Shown here: positions 10,006 to 23,900 of the stretch, one piece after another | Layout of the letters: every line of letters begins with the position of its first letter | Numbering within the stretch: position 1 is the first letter of the stretch | Assembly (NCBI GenBank): GCA_018105865.1 | Contig: CM030865.1 | Location: 11,601,113 to 11,665,112, forward strand | Origin: Metaphire vulgaris | Lineage: Eukaryota; Annelida; Clitellata; Crassiclitellata; Megascolecidae | DNA: 64,000 nucleotides | Reading direction: 5' to 3' | Notes under the pieces: model-generated | The model's input: the letters and a program-made list of their open reading frames with translations, nothing else | What the model was told of the DNA's origin: nothing | The model's database searches: none | Position numbers and translations under genes: made by a program

Positions 10006-12482
10006 TAGATGATGGAATGTGATCAGCAGCAAGTAAGGACAACATAGCTCCATTTTTGTTTTTCTGCTTCAACATCTGTCAGATTTTTTCTTACCATAAT
10101 TCAGATAAGCACAAGCTAAATGTCACTAAAATGCTTACACTGCATCTTTTGGAAATAAGGGTAAAATATTGTCTGTTGCTGATCACAACTCCAAATTTCA
10201 AACGGGCCTTTAGACTGAGATATTCTATGGGGGGGGGGGAAGAAGAGACAGCTTCCACTTACTCGACGATCCGGTTTGTTTTTCTCTCGGGAACCCTAAA
10301 ATTAAAATTACAGAGAAACAAGCATGGTGATAGTTTCATTCCACGAGAGACTAAAAATAACGGTAGTCAACAGTCATATGACAAACTGCTAAACAGAAAT
10401 TTACTAAGTTGTCTTTTCAATTAATGCATCACGAAAAAAATGAGTCTGCGTGACACCGTCCCAGAGAGGGTTTTGGGTGCCAACCGTCATGTGCGCTCCA
10501 GCAGGGGAGGGTTCAGTCGTGTGTGATCAGGGGCTTTAACCCTGGAGCTGCTTGAGTTAATATCCATGGTATCCGAGGCAATGACTCCAGATACTTCGTC
10601 TCCTTGGGTTGGAGAGGCAAGCAGCACAAGTAGAGCAGACATGGTCCTGAGGTATGCTCTGGTGTGCCAGGAGTCCAGGCTTTGCAGAGACCACCGATGG
10701 AGATCTGGAGTCGTTGAAATTCACGGCGTACGGCGGTCTGATAGCCGGTACCAGACAATGTGGAAACATTCTGTGTGGTAAGGCAGAGACATTTCCACAG
10801 ATCGGGCAGGGTACTGATACATCCAATGTCGTTGGGGAACCAGTGGCGGCTCCACAGGGGGGCCCGGGGGCCCGTGCACTCCTATTGAGTTCCTGGCCCT
10901 CCAGTGCCCCCCCCCTGTTGGGACCTTATACTTAATACTACATACCTAACAAGTGGTTGCCCCCCCATGATTAGAAGTTGCTACCCCAACGCCCCCTCCC
11001 CCCCACTTGCCAAATCCTGGAGCCGTCACTGTGGGGAACATTGGGGTACCTCTTCAGCCGTAGGAGTTAGGCACAGCTGCTGCCCTCTGACTGGTCTGTG
11101 GTGCTGGTTCTTAGCCAATGAGCTCATTTCCACACAGGTACTCAATCCCCCGTGCCTCCATGGACCCTGGCTGATCATTTCCATTCTCGGCACGAGCAGG
11201 CGAACCACCCAGAGACCATATTTAAGATTAGATCAGTATCGTTACCTTACCTCTACTGATCTGATTGACAGGCATGATCAAAAAGACCAACAACCTTACC
11301 ATTTGGAACAGATACTTTTTGCAATTTGAATCCTGTTCAACTCCTGTTCAACATCATTCTGTTCAACATTATTCATAGTGTCCTGATATGGTGCCATACA
11401 TTATATATACACACACACAGCAACACTAATACACATTAGCTCTCTGCCAGTGATTCTGGGCACAAAATTTGTGTTTCACATGCCAAAGGCAGTCATACTA
11501 GTAAATACCTCAGACAAAGTACCAATCAGGTACTTTTTCATCATTTCCCGTGCATCTCTTGAATGGCCGACATCTTCAAAAGCATGTGTGGCATAACCAC
11601 CTAGAATAAAATTACACAAATTACATTAAATTAATACTAATGTTACACAAAATACATACATACATTATATATACACACACACAGCAACACTAATACAGTC
11701 TGATAGATACAATCCGGAAAAGGCAGAGAAATTGGATGGGACATGTCCTCCGGCATGACTCTTTACTAAGAACAATAATCGAAGGAAAAATGGAGGGAAA
11801 GAGAGTGAGAGGTAGACCGAGAAAGATGATGTTGGAGTGGATGATGAATAAAGGATATCAGGAACTCAAAGAAGAAGCAAGCAATCGATCGGAGTGGAGA
11901 AACTGGATACCTGGACCTGTCGAGAGACAGAAACACTGATGACACAAAATACATTGTAATAGTATATTACTTTTAGTAGTCACAGACAAGAAATGTAAAA
12001 ATTAAAGAATATAAAGATTAAAATGAATAAATTTGTAGGCTATTCGTACCCGCCTGCTCCCGTAGCACTTCAACTCCTCCTGGATGCTGTTAAAAAATAC
12101 AACTGCACTTATTACAACCAGCAGCAGGACAAACATGCAATGCACCTTATTTCTATAGCGCTGATGAACTTAGTTTCTGCAAATTAGCTTTTTGCCCCGG
12201 TTAATGCACGTGTTTTGATAGTTGCGTGCGGTTGCTTTGTCGGGTAGCACTCTAGATATTAAATTTTGAAATTACGAAACGCTTCTAAATAACCAAATAA
12301 AGCTCAGTGTCAAATTCAAAACTATTGCGCTACTAAAATTGCCGATGAACAAGCGTTCTCAATATCGTTAAGACCTCGTCAAGGAATTCCGTAATGTCGT
12401 AGACTTCATCGTGAATAGCTATCCACAAGGACCGCAGATCCTTGTGCTTTTTCACTTCTTCCAAATCGAATTCTTTAGACAT
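7356..12482 (-). CDS. Cytochrome b5, tail-anchored
   Basis: Small haem protein that passes electrons to ER (or outer mitochondrial) desaturases and other oxidases. Minus-strand exons: 12482-12375, 12086-12050, 11600-11509, a small linker exon 10285-10263, 7446-7356; about 116 aa. Exon 1 carries the N-terminal fold ([17 protein letters not shown]), exon 2 HPGG with haem ligand His37, exon 3 FEDVGHS with second ligand His61. The 24-residue ligand spacing is the family norm. The last exon encodes a hydrophobic tail anchor ([19 protein letters not shown]) and the stop. The 23-nt linker exon is the weak point: the first AG would give a 33-nt exon that leaves the anchor out of frame, whereas an AG ten bases further in restores it. 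Another unseen linker exon is the alternative. Confidence 0.88.
7920..8145. repeat. Degenerate ~35-bp tandem repeat (CCTTGAGGGTTGAGTCCTTG)
   Basis: Several imperfect units built on CCTTGGTCCTTG and GAGGGTTGAGTCC inside the last cytochrome b5 intron. One more unit lies at 9000-9063 and a similar AAGGACTGA/AAGGACAAG array at 19850-19985. Confidence 0.7.
8635..8670. repeat. (TAA)n microsatellite
   Basis: Perfect TAA array in the last cytochrome b5 intron, with sequence shared by other TAA-linked repeats to its right (GTGGTTTAGGAGGCTAAGTA). Confidence 0.9.
8880..8959. mobile_element. piggyBac-type palindromic MITE, ~80 bp
   Basis: TTAA-flanked palindrome beginning TTAACCCCTTAACCGTG and ending CAGTTAAGGGGTTAA. 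The TTAA target and CCC/GGG terminal repeats are the piggyBac hallmark. Close relative of the copy at 29316. Confidence 0.75.
9229..9442. repeat. 27-28-bp minisatellite (about eight units)
   Basis: Unit GGTCTCACAATGTCAACCAA plus 7-8 variable bases, repeated about eight times with units differing at a few positions. The open frame across it is a by-product of the repeat. Confidence 0.92.
9628..9770 (+). mobile_element. tRNA-derived SINE, copy 2
   Basis: Shares the body GGAGGGTAGCGGGTTC and AATCTGACCCTAGCCA with the copy at 3199; the B box is GGTTCAAATC here. Followed by ATG and TAA microsatellites at 9781-9855. Confidence 0.75.
9781..10005. repeat. Two (TAA)n arrays with short spacer
   Basis: TAA arrays at about 9796-9855 and 9954-10005 flank a 100-bp spacer, in an intron of cytochrome b5. 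Confidence 0.9.
10841..11031. mobile_element. hAT-like MITE (CAGTGGCGGCTCC family), copy 2
   Basis: CAGTGGCGGCTCCACAG at the left and GGAGCCGTCACTG at the right; exact 8-bp target duplication TGGGGAAC on both sides (10833-10840, 11032-11039). Confidence 0.92.
11700..11940 (+). pseudogene. LINE reverse-transcriptase C-terminal fragment
   Basis: Conceptual peptide [19 protein letters not shown], then [11 protein letters not shown] and a NRSEWR end. This is the familiar C-terminus of non-LTR retrotransposon polymerases. Only ~75 residues remain, inside a cytochrome b5 intron; dead on arrival or heavily truncated at the 5' end. Confidence 0.8.
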
Positions 12483-14759
12483 TATTCGGCAAACAGTAAA
12501 AAATGATAACTTGATAAGGACTCAACCTGTCTCAACAGTCAACAGTACATGTGCACGCAACCAACACGGCCAATCATAGCTGGTTCTCTATCAACATCAG
12601 CCAATCATACCCCACCATAGTGTATTTTTGTTCAGTAGCCTATCAACTGTGTTAATATTTTGACCAATCACGAATTGTGACATATATTGTGACCTCTTTA
12701 TAGATATCAATGAAATCTGACGCTAAGTAAATAAGTAAATACTCGTAAATTTCTATAGCGCTTTCAAAACACTACAGTAGTAGCTGCTTATTCGTATGCA
12801 CTTAATCGTTTTTGAAATAGCTAATCAGAGATGGACAGTCAAATGTTGTATGACTATTACCGTTACGCTAGATTAGCCCAAATATCATATATTTTGTCAT
12901 AAAATCTAGAAAAAACATTAAGTAAGTAAGTAAAGTAAAATCTCGTGGATTTCTATAGCGCCTTGGAAAGCAGCACAACAGTAGCTGCTTATTCTTAGGC
13001 GCTCAGCCTCTCTTAAAATAGCTATAGGAAAGGTGTGGGATCAGCCAGGCAATAGTCAATATCCGAAGGGCAGTGAGGCTAGATACATATTTAAATATTT
13101 TAAACATTGATTGTTTCCAAGAGCAAAAATAGTGAAAGCATGTAAAGCGCAAGTCGACACGTGTTTTTATTTGTCTTTTGCACTTTATAACCCCTATTTT
13201 ACATAGGAAAAGATTATACTGTAGCTTTTATAAAATTTATATGATGGCTAAAATAAAGATCGCTGTAATCAATGGTCTATAAAAAGTCGTCACGCACCTA
13301 GAAACGAAAGGCACAACATCTGATTTATCAACCGTGGACTTTCACCTAGTTGTCCCGCTCATGGTCGGCACTCTGCGATGATGGGACACCCCCCACCAGA
13401 ACGCAAATTCCTGGGAAATAGCCTGGTCTGGCCGGATACTCTGGATTTGACCTGGATCTTGAACGATTTTTATTTGGCATGTCACCAGCTGATGCTTCTG
13501 TGCAATAAAGTGGCGCTATAGAAGTTTGGGATTATCTTAGATGAGACCAGTCATCTGCGAAAAGTTCCGGACATCAAGGGCCTGAGTGTGACGGAAATGG
13601 CAGTAAACAGCTAGATTCATATTTATCTAAACACTAGTGCAAAGGAAATTTACGAAAATTACATTGCAAACGGTGGACAACACAGTGAAGTAGAAAATTA
13701 GGCGCTATATAAAATCGCTGACAAGCGGATGGAAGCGAGACTGGAAAGCTTGAGTTGAGCGTGGGTTTTCAATATGGCGCCATTTGTTATTCGGAAAAAT
13801 TTTGAATTTTCCCTATAAATCTGTTTATTTTGAAAATTAAATTTTCTGATTCGTTTCCCCAGACGTAGATTGTTTTCGTTGGATTTTCGTTTGACGTGCA
13901 CAAGTTCGTTTCCATGGTATGCATATTTTTGGCGCCTGTTCTTTTGTCAGCTAGTAAGCGCATTGTTGACGCCCCGTGTGGAATTTTAGTAGCGCCTCTA
14001 TTATTTTGAAAACCTTTCGAATTCGGGAGGGTTTGATGAAAACTTTGTTGGTGGAAACTTTGATTGGTATTCCAGAAATTATTTGATTTTATTTAGATTT
14101 ACTGTTGTTGTGAGTGAGCAGAATTATGCTCGGGCCTTTGAGTTTATTTTTCGTTTTGGCATATGCTGCTGCTTTGTTGTTTCATGTTTTCAAGAAGAGC
14201 ACCCGTGATTGATTGATAATTCATATACTTCATTTTCACTGCCTTCTAGTAAGATTCAGGATTTAATTGACACACTGATGAAGCTATGCTTTTATTTGAT
14301 TGCATTGCTTGAAATAGTTTGATTGCTGCGAGCATGATATCTGTGTACTAATATGGCAGTTGGTGTAATCTGAATAATATCCCACAATTTTTTGCGGTTA
14401 TCGGTAGGTTTTAGCAAAAGTGTCTTTGCACTTCAGTTTTTGTATTTTAAAGCAATTTGTGCCGATTATGTCATGATTGAATTAGAGTTTGCAATTTATA
14501 AAGTTTGATTCACTGACTTCACTGGTTTTGATGATGACACACAGAAGCCCTACATTTACAGTCTTTCAATCCCTGTTGATCAAGAATATTGTTGGATGTT
14601 ATACTCCAATTTCACAGCCATTCTAACAATTGATGAAGCTGCTACCTTATTACGTATGTTGACTTTGTAGCAATTAACAATTAGACTTATGAATTTTGGA
14701 TGTTTTCATTGTATACAATATTGGATTATGCAAAGGATTGTATTTTGTTGATCCAGAAT
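12483..14759. promoter_or_regulatory. Divergent promoter interval, cytochrome b5 / ZMYM-like gene
   Basis: 2.3 kb between two head-to-head coding starts. Three CCAAT boxes (GGCCAATCAT near 12570, AGCCAATCAT near 12600, GACCAATCAC near 12661) lie 80-190 bp upstream of the cytochrome b5 ATG, as expected of a proximal promoter. Worn LINE tails with TATAGCGC occur near 12755, 12950 and 13510. The plus-strand gene probably has a non-coding first exon here: an acceptor-like ATCCAG sits 5 bases before its ATG. No TATA box assigned. Confidence 0.5.
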
Positions 14760-17700
14760 ATGGAGGAAGGCAGTCAGAATCCCGCAGAAGTTACAGGTGC
14801 TGACCAAGAGACACAGGTGCTGTACATGAGCGATGGCACGTATTACACAACCGCTCCAGGTGACGGTCAGGAAGGAATGGTCACCTACATGTACGGAGAT
14901 GACCAGTCGGGTGAGACCCAGTACATGATGATCCAGGGGGAAGAGGGAGAGGGCCTACCGGCTGCTGGTGAACCGTACATGGTGACTGGCCCTGATGGTT
15001 CTGTTCAGTATGTGCTGGTGAGTGGTGACATGGTATCCGGAGTGCAGCCGCAGTTTGTACTTGACCAATCAGCGATGGGTGACCAGATGACACTCATGTC
15101 CGGCACTCTGGATGACCAGATTGCCGCTGGAGGTTTGGCCGGCACAGAGGCCATGCAGCTGTCCTCGGAGGTTGATTTCCTGAATAGCATCGAGCCAGTC
15201 GGCGTCGACCCGGTCGAGATGGCTTCGAATGAAGACGCCGCTGTTGAGAAAAGCGCTGGGTTGGAGCTCGTGGCGCCGCTGGCGAAACTGGCGACCGGTT
15301 TGGGAGATCTGGTCGAAAACACGGCAGCCATTGTCTCAAATACAGTCGGCGATGACACAGGAAAGCTGGAGGATGCTAGTGCCGCCGCAGCGGAGGAAAG
15401 AGCGGTGGAGCCAGAACTGACTGTCCTGGGGGCTGTTGCTATCGAAGCTGGAACGCCGGAAGCGAAGTTGGTTGAGGCAACTGCAACGCCAGAGGTCGTC
15501 TCTCCGGTTGCGATATCGTCCGTCATCGTTCCTTCCGTTACCCTGTCTTCCGGCGAGGGCGACAAGACCAGAAAAGGGGTCGAGAACCTGACCAGGTCGA
15601 TCCGGGTGACGTCGCTCCCTCTGCCCTCGTCTTTGGATTCCTCAAAGGACGCGAAGCCGATCATAACCGTCAAGCCGTCGGCCGTCAAGTCGCTCGACGG
15701 CAACCAGATAAAGATCGAGACGATGGGTGGCGTTCAGAAGGTGTTCATTCTTCCGATGAACTCGTCGTCGCCGGAGAAAACCGTCGCGAAGCCTCTGGTC
15801 AAGCCTCCGTTGCCTCTCAGGATCATCACCCAGGAGAAGTCGGCGCTGCCCGTTCAGACGATAACTCTGCCGCTGACGTCGGCGCCGGGGTCGTCGGCAA
15901 AGGTGTCTCGGCCGGTCGTGTCGTCGGCGAAGCCAAAGACCTCAAATGTTGCTACTCCAAATATAATCAAGGTATTGTCTGTGTTGATGCCCTGATCAGT
16001 TCTATTGCATCTGAAATTTTACATCATTGCTTGTTTTTAAAAGTTCAATGCCTAAGGTCATTGTGCTCTTTGGTGCGGTTTGGAATGGTTTGACCTGACC
16101 CTGATCTTGTCTTATGGGCTTTCAATTCTTATGGCTCAGTACTTATTAACCCCTTTCCCTGCAGTAAAGCAATATTGTGTCATACCCCGCCCCACTGTAA
16201 CGGCCGTAACGCAATATTGCTTCATCGGCTTCCCAGACTGCTGTTAAGCCGGAGTAATGTTTTATTTTGGCCAAGCGCAATATATACCTTCCGTATTGCT
16301 GTCTTCTGTAAAAGTAATTGATATGTCGAGTAGTTTTGTTGATAATTCGCCAAAAATGTATTTTGTTTCGACCACCTCAATGCGTACTTGATTGGCTATA
16401 GTGGCAGCACCTTGGTGACTGGATATTTGGTGCTATAGGGCGACATCCCCCAGAAAGTAAGGGTAAATTGCCCGAAATCAATAGCAAAAGCAAATCTCAG
16501 ATTTGATGGTGATATACCATGCAATATTTTTATTGTGCTGTATTGTTTTGTATAAATTTCAAATATTTAACTATGTATAGAACTATAGATATAAATGATA
16601 TATCTGTACTTAACCTTTGATTATAGCGATCTATATAACCAATAGGCTATGAAGGCTATTATTGGCTTTACATGACGAAAGGGTTAAAGGAATGGTTCAA
16701 ATGCCCCATTCATTTTTAGCTTATATTTGATAAATTTGAGAAAAATTTAAGATAAGAGTTTTTATCAACCTCAGACTTGTAGTTGCTAATCGGATTTGTC
16801 TTGGGTGACAATTGTTTTGTGTCGATGTTTGGTTTCGCAGCGCGCTAACGTATTGTTTGTTTTGAAATTTTTTGGGATACATGATTTTAAATTAAATTCC
16901 CTGCATCTATTTTCAGAGACCCGTGGGTCGTCCTCCAATGAAAGACAAATCAAAAACTCCCCAACAGCAAAAGCCGGGACCGGTCAAAATTCGACCTTCG
17001 TCGAGTCAGGTAATCGTAATTCCAATCCAGATAGCCAAAGACAGCGCCGCTTCGTTGTCCCAGGTAAATGGCGCCGACACCAAGGTGACTCCGTCGAGCG
17101 CCGGTGCCGCTCAGAAGGCCAAAACTGTAATGACATCTGGTGTGAAGAAGGAGGCCAAGGACAAGGAGTTGGTTGCAGGCATCAAGGCCACTCCCAAACT
17201 GGCCAAGAAGCAGGTTAATAAGTCAGATGATGAGCTGCTGTCTACGACGCGGCGCTCGAAAAGGAGCAGCAACATGTCTATGAAGCTGGCCGAATGGGGA
17301 TTGCTACCAACAGGTGGGTAAATGCCTTAACCCTTTATTTCCGCATGCTCTTGACGGCATTTCAAAGTACGCGCATTCTTGTTCTAGTTCTGTGCTCACA
17401 AGGAATGTTGAAACCTGTTTTTTTTTCTGTGGAAAATGCTGGTTGAATGCTAGCAGATTCCTATTTTTTGCATTGAATGACTTGAATCTGGATTACTTTT
17501 AGCCGGGGTTGGCAGTGACTGAAGTTGAAATACGTGCATTTAAGACGCATGGAGTCACAATTATTGCTGTATGAGCAGTGGCATCATACAGGTGGTTTCA
17601 CTGGTGGTTCATATGGACTCTACCATGTTCTCTTGCTTTCCACCAGGCAACCGGTCATCTTCTTCCGAAGATGAAGAAATGGAAGAAGAAGAACTGGAGT

Positions 17701-17822
17701 TTGATGACGAAGACGATGAAATTAACGAATTTTTTGACGAAGACGACAATGAAAGCAACAGTTCCGTTACGCTTGGCATCTACGCCAAATCGGCCCAGAA
17801 AGGTTATGCTTGGCCTTATGTA

Positions 17823-17867
<45 letters not shown>

Positions 17868-17934
17868 CTGTCTCTTAAGCTCATTTGCTTGAATATAATG
17901 CTATATGCTGTAGCATATTATTATTATTATGTAG

Positions 17935-17976
<42 letters not shown>

Positions 17977-20900
17977 CTGTGTCTCTTAAGCTCATTTGCT
18001 TGAATTCAATGCTACAGCATATATAGCATGCATAGCCAAATGTAATGTTTCAAGTGTGTCAAATATTTTGCCTTAGTAGATATTTAGTAGATATTTGTGA
18101 TTTATAAAAAATATTATAAAGTGGACATTGGTATTAATTTTCTTACTCATGTTCCTTATTATTTGACATTTAGATGATAAAAAATATATTAATAAACGAA
18201 TTTAAGAATCTGGTATTTATATTTTTCATTGTTTAACTTGGTTAACATCATTCTGTCTTGCATTAATTCTGTGGTATGTCATTCTAAGTGACATTTTTTG
18301 TTGATTCTTTGAATGAATGAATGAGAATGAATGAAAATCCTTCAGTGAAAATTTTTTGGTGAATTTTACTTTACTTTTACTCTGCATAGGAGCTAGAAAA
18401 CTTGCTTCACTGGAAGAAAAGCGCTTTACAACACCAGTTTCCACAAAGGCAATGTACGGAAAGACTCCGGTTCCTTTTACACCCGGATCTTCAACTGCAA
18501 AGGTTACTATTAACTGCTCTTGGGCATGTCGTACAAACGGGCATGATTAACCCTTTTCCTGTTTGCCCCGAGAATACTCGTCCATTTTACATTACGTTAC
18601 AGATAAATGAATGGGTAAAGGATTAAAACCCACTTTGGATGAAATCAATGATTATTGAAATAGTTGCAGCAATATGCAGGATTTTGCACTCAATTGTTGC
18701 TGTGTATATTTTTGCACTTATCTGGATGTTATGGTGGTTCAGGGGTTAATAACTACACTTCAGTTACTGTATAAATAAAGGTGACAAGTTTTAAAGTTGA
18801 ACATATGTCTTATTTCTTTAGCATCTTCACGGGCCATTTTACACCTTTTGGTGGGCCGGATCTGGTGTGTGGGCCGCAGTTTGAATACCCCTGAACTACA
18901 TTTTTCATTTTTGTAATCCCAATGTTTTTGATTTGGATGACAATTTCTGGGATTATCCAGGATTTTGTATTTTTGTTTGACTGCCTAGATAGAGAAACTT
19001 GGATTCTGTTAAAATCAGAATTCTTTGTTTTGGTTCATTGTTCTGTCTTTTTTACAGGTTCCGCAGGCACCAAAGGAGATGCAGAACAAGTCTCTGATGT
19101 GCAAGCCAATAATGATGACCAAAGCCACTTCTTGTAATCCAATCCGAATGACCAAAGTGACTCAGACAGGTAAAGCAATCCGTCTTTTTTAACCACAGAA
19201 AAATTGGATTTGCACTCGATCTCTGCCACTGTTGCTTTTCAAAATAAACATGGTTCTTAGCTATTCCTACTTAATCAGTAATTTTACTGGTTTTTCATTA
19301 GCTTTATCAGATTTTTATTTCAGTTTTTAGCAACTTGGCATTATTTTTTTAACGGTTGTATGCTTTTTAGTAAATTTTAAACATCTTAATGTATTTTGTT
19401 TATTACCTTCTTTACTGCGATTAAATTTTGACAAAGTGATGGAAAATTGTGAATATTTTACTTGTTGGTAAATCTGCAGGTCTTCTAGTTTTCCAAGCAT
19501 TTGTCCCCCTTAACTGGCAGTTTTTCTTATATAAATCTTGTTGGGTAACATTTATTGTAATAAACTTATTTGTTGGGAATGAAATTTGATGTATTGTTGT
19601 TGCTGTTTGTTTCGTTTGAGAAGAGGAAGATGAAGGGGATGTGACCAAGATCGTTGTTCCAGTTCCCATTCCCTTTTTTGTTCCGGCTCCAGTGGCAACA
19701 TTCAGTAAGCCAGCTCCAGTCCCCATTCCAATCCCTGTTCCAGTTGCATATCCATCCTTCCTGCCGATGACAAAAAGCTCCATCAGCAACATCCTCAAGA
19801 AGCTGAAGGTGCGTAAGTCAGTGATGTTAGCAAGGACTGACACCTAGGGATGAAGGCAAGGACTGGCCCTATGATGAGGACAAGGACTGATCGCCAAGGA
19901 CAAGGACTGACCACAAGGGTGAGGACAGGGACTGACCCCAAGGGCAAAAAGACCACAAGGACTGATCCCCAAGGACAAGGATCAACCACTGTCAGATAGA
20001 AAAAAATGGAAAGGAAAAAACCAAAAACCATTTTAATTTAAATGAAAAAAATTATGATGCAATAAAATTGTCCTAATACATAATCTAGTCAACAGCAATG
20101 TTGTGTTTGACTGCTCATGATGTAGATACTTGATTTAAATTATGGATACACGAAGGTTTAACCCCTTTACCGGCCATTTATGTGTAATGTAATGTAAAAT
20201 GGATGCATGAACCGGTAAAGGGGTTAAAGTGGTGTACTGTAAATTTGTCCTATGTCCTACGCTTTCGTCTTTAGTGGGATTTCTTTTTGATTGAAACTAT
20301 TGAGACAGCCTTGAACGTTGTTCTGCATTGTCCTGTGTTATTCTAAGACTGATTTGTAAGACAACTTCTTGTTTCTGTCTCTCAGGAAGTGCGTGATACG
20401 TTGCCGGCCGACGGAACTGAGGACATGGAGGCTTCCAAGGACACCAAGGCCATCGCTGAAGATCAACCGGAGGCCATGGAGGCATCCGAGGACACCAAGG
20501 CCATCGCTGAAGGAGATCAACCGGAGGCCATGGAGGCTTCCGAGGACACCAAGGCCATCGCTGAAGGAGATCAACCGGAGGCCACGGAGGCTTCCGAGAA
20601 CACCAAGGCCATCGCTGAAGGAGATCAACCGGAGGCCATGGAGGCTTCCGAGGACACCGAGGCCGTTGCTGAAGGGGATCAACCAGCCAGCAATGAAGAG
20701 GACAAAACCTTCAAAGGTCGAGATATATTAAAGAATATTTTGTATAATTGTATTTTCATGCATATGTCACAAATATAAAAAGCTAGTTACTGGGTAATTA
20801 TATGTCAAGTTACATATTTTTCACTGAAGTCTGGATGAGTGACTTTTGTGTGAGGCCAGTTAGTCAGAATATTTGCTTTAGGCATACAGCAATGGGTGGC

Positions 20901-23900
20901 ATACCCATTAACCTAGAGTAGGTTGCCAGCCAAACATCTAGGCCTGCGCTTTACTTCGCAGCTGCTCCTCAATTTGATGTTACAACTGCCCTCTAGCGAG
21001 TAAGGCTGAGTCGACCTTAGGGGCTCCTATGGGTTGTAACCCGTTCCATCAGTATGCCTAAGTGACTGGAGATCAGCACCAGCCCCAACGCTTGAATCCA
21101 GGCATGGGAAAAACTTTTCTTTATTTGCTTTGGTGAGTTTTGCTTGATTTTTTTAAATCTCTGAATTTTTTCCCAAAGTAGGGTTTGCTTCTGATGTGGC
21201 TTGGTAAAAAATGTGGGGTTCAATCAAAGGCCGCTTGCATGAAAGAACAATTTTGGTTCTGTTATTTTGACTGTATTTGAGTTTTTCTGACAGTCCAGAT
21301 AAAATGTCAGTCGTGGAATTGTATTTTAGATTGTCCCTTGATTTTGAGCCTAAAATTTGCCAAGATTTGTTTTCAGTTTTTGCTTAGTAAATATTTTGGG
21401 CTGTGCTAGTTAAAGCCATAAAGCTTGCTTGAATTTTTGGCTTTGGCACTCCTTTGGCACTAATTGGGTAATTAGTGCAGAGTTATTGTGATCTCAAATA
21501 TCTTTCAGTCCTACCAATTGTATGACTTCATTCCATGTGCTCAGCTTTTATTGATGCATTTTATTTTGATGTTAGCTGAGTTGTGTTGTTTTCATGTCTT
21601 TGTGTCAAATAGTAGTTGATAAGGAAGCATCTTCTCAGCCGGAAGATGTATCTCCTGCCTCTGCATCTGGACCTCAGATTCCTCTGGAAGTGTTAGAGAT
21701 GGCGATGCAGATTGCTTCTCAGCTTCCTGACGACGCGGACGAGGCGTCGGGCGCGGCGTTGGATTCGACCGTGGCGGGTGCAGGTGAGAGGCCGCGCTTT
21801 TGAGCCCCGCGAAGTTTGTCTGGATATACAAGCGTTTGTTTTGAGTTTTGTCGATGGGTATTTACTGGAAACTGAACTCAACTTCCTGTAACCCGATCTC
21901 GTTTCTTTTCAGTCGACTCGGATGAGTTCGGTGGTGCCAGCTCGACGGAAGTCGTCGAAGGCGAATTGGCCATCAAAACAGAGGCGCTCGTACCCGAGAC
22001 GGGCGGACCGCCGCCCCCGAAGAAAGCGCGTTTCGTCGAGCCCGAGCCCTGCGCGAAGACCTACACGGCCCTGCGACAGGTCCCCGTCAACGACATCCAG
22101 ATGAAACTGAAGTATTCGTACGGCATCAGCGCCTGGACCCAGTGGGTGATGCAGAAGAATGCCCAGCTGGAAGCGGAGGCTGCCACTGACGGAGCCAAGA
22201 GGCGGTTTAAGCCGGTAAAGAGTGAGATTCTTCAGTGCAACGCGGAGGAGCTGAACTACTATCTCTGCCTCTTTATTCGCGAAGTGCGGAAACCGACAGG
22301 CGAGGAATATGCAACGGACAGCGTCTATTACCTGTGTCTTGGTGAGTGAAATCCTTCGTGCCAAAAAGAAATGCCTATTTGGGAATCCTTATTTCGATTT
22401 TCATTGCCGATTTTCTTTTCATGTTACGTCAAATCCAGCCAAAAAATTTACTTAGCAACATACGATTGCTTGGCTTGAATAAATTCTAAGACATGTGCCT
22501 TAAGTATTCCATATTGCTTTTAAGATTGAAGTTTTGCGTAGAAGTTGATGCATTGAGGCTTAACATATCCTAATTTCATGTGTTTTGGGTGCGTTTTTTT
22601 CATCAGGGATTCAGCATTATCTTTACGAGAATTGTCGCATCGACAGTCTGTTCACCGATGCATGCTACAGGAAATTTGCCGACGCACTGGACGACATGCT
22701 CACAGGATTTGAAGTCCGCCTCAACACTCATGGTACGACAGAGCACCATGGTACATGGCAGAGTACCATGGTACATGGTAGAGTACCATGGTACATGGCA
22801 GAGTACCATGGTGAGGTTGTCATAAGCCCAGAATTTGGGGCTAGCGTGTTCAAAACCAGTTAGAAACTTGATCGGCTCGATCTGAGTCTAATTCAAATCA
22901 AATTTGGCGCAGTGCCGTTTTAAGAAGTTTGGGGGCCCTAGAAATTTTTAAAAAGTTGCACCAAAAAAGCGTTGATGACCTTTTTATACTTATCATACTT
23001 TTGGATGGAGGACAAAATGATAAAGTCACGCACCAAAAAAGTGGTGATGACCTTTTTCCCTGCTCATCAGACTTTTCGAGCATCAAAAAACCTAAAGTCA
23101 AGCAGCAGACAATTTTGTTCACCACCCACTGGGGCCCCTCATATATCGTGGGGCCCTAGGCACGTGTCTACCATGCCTGTGCCTTAAAACTGCCCTGATT
23201 TGGCATGCCACCAACCGAAGTCCAAAGAATTATGGTAGAGGCGGCATAGAGGTTGATTGATTGATTGTTTGATTGATTGGTTGATATAGGTCAGATAGTT
23301 TGTCGTGTAACGGAGGAGCACCTGTGGGAGTCGCGTCAGCTCGGAGCGCACTCGCCATGCAACCTCCTCAACACGCTCGTCTATTTCAACACAAAGCATT
23401 TCATGCTGAACTCGGTCGAGGGACATCTCGGCCTTTCGTTCTCGAACATCATGAAACAGTGGAAGAAGAACGTTCCGACGAGCGACGGAAGACCGGCGCG
23501 CACGGTTTTTCTCCGCTACAACGCCGTCGGACCAGTGATAACCTCTGGAAATCCAGGTGCATTCCTTCTTCTGTGTTTATCTTTTAAGCTGTTGTCGGAT
23601 GACAGGGATATTTTTACACCCCCCACAGCCCTCCCCAATCTGAGCCAGGGATGACTTTTTTGCTGTCAGACTTTTTCAGCAGGGACCGACCCATAGAATA
23701 TACAGACACCCCCAAATTTATTATCCTAGAAATAACCGTCGGGTGAGCTTGATTTGTGCTGGGAGTGGCTGTCTTTTCTTTTGTGGCTACTTCAAAAAAA
23801 ATAATAGTAATAATAATAATAATAATTTTCAGAATAAATAATAAGGTTTAGAGTGGTTAAGTAGGGTCTGTCCTGTGTGAGAACCACTATGTTCCACCCA

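Noticed and set aside
10513..10826. CPICGNVS...-containing frames that suggest a zinc finger
   Set aside because: Only one CxxC pair with no partner, overlapping frames equally open on both strands, and adjacency to a MITE. I could not support a gene or a named repeat here.
15005..15703. Minus-strand 232-aa frame inside ZMYM-like exon 1
   Set aside because: Shadow of a Ser/Ala/Val-rich coding exon; the plus frame has a start, a donor and an exact continuation.
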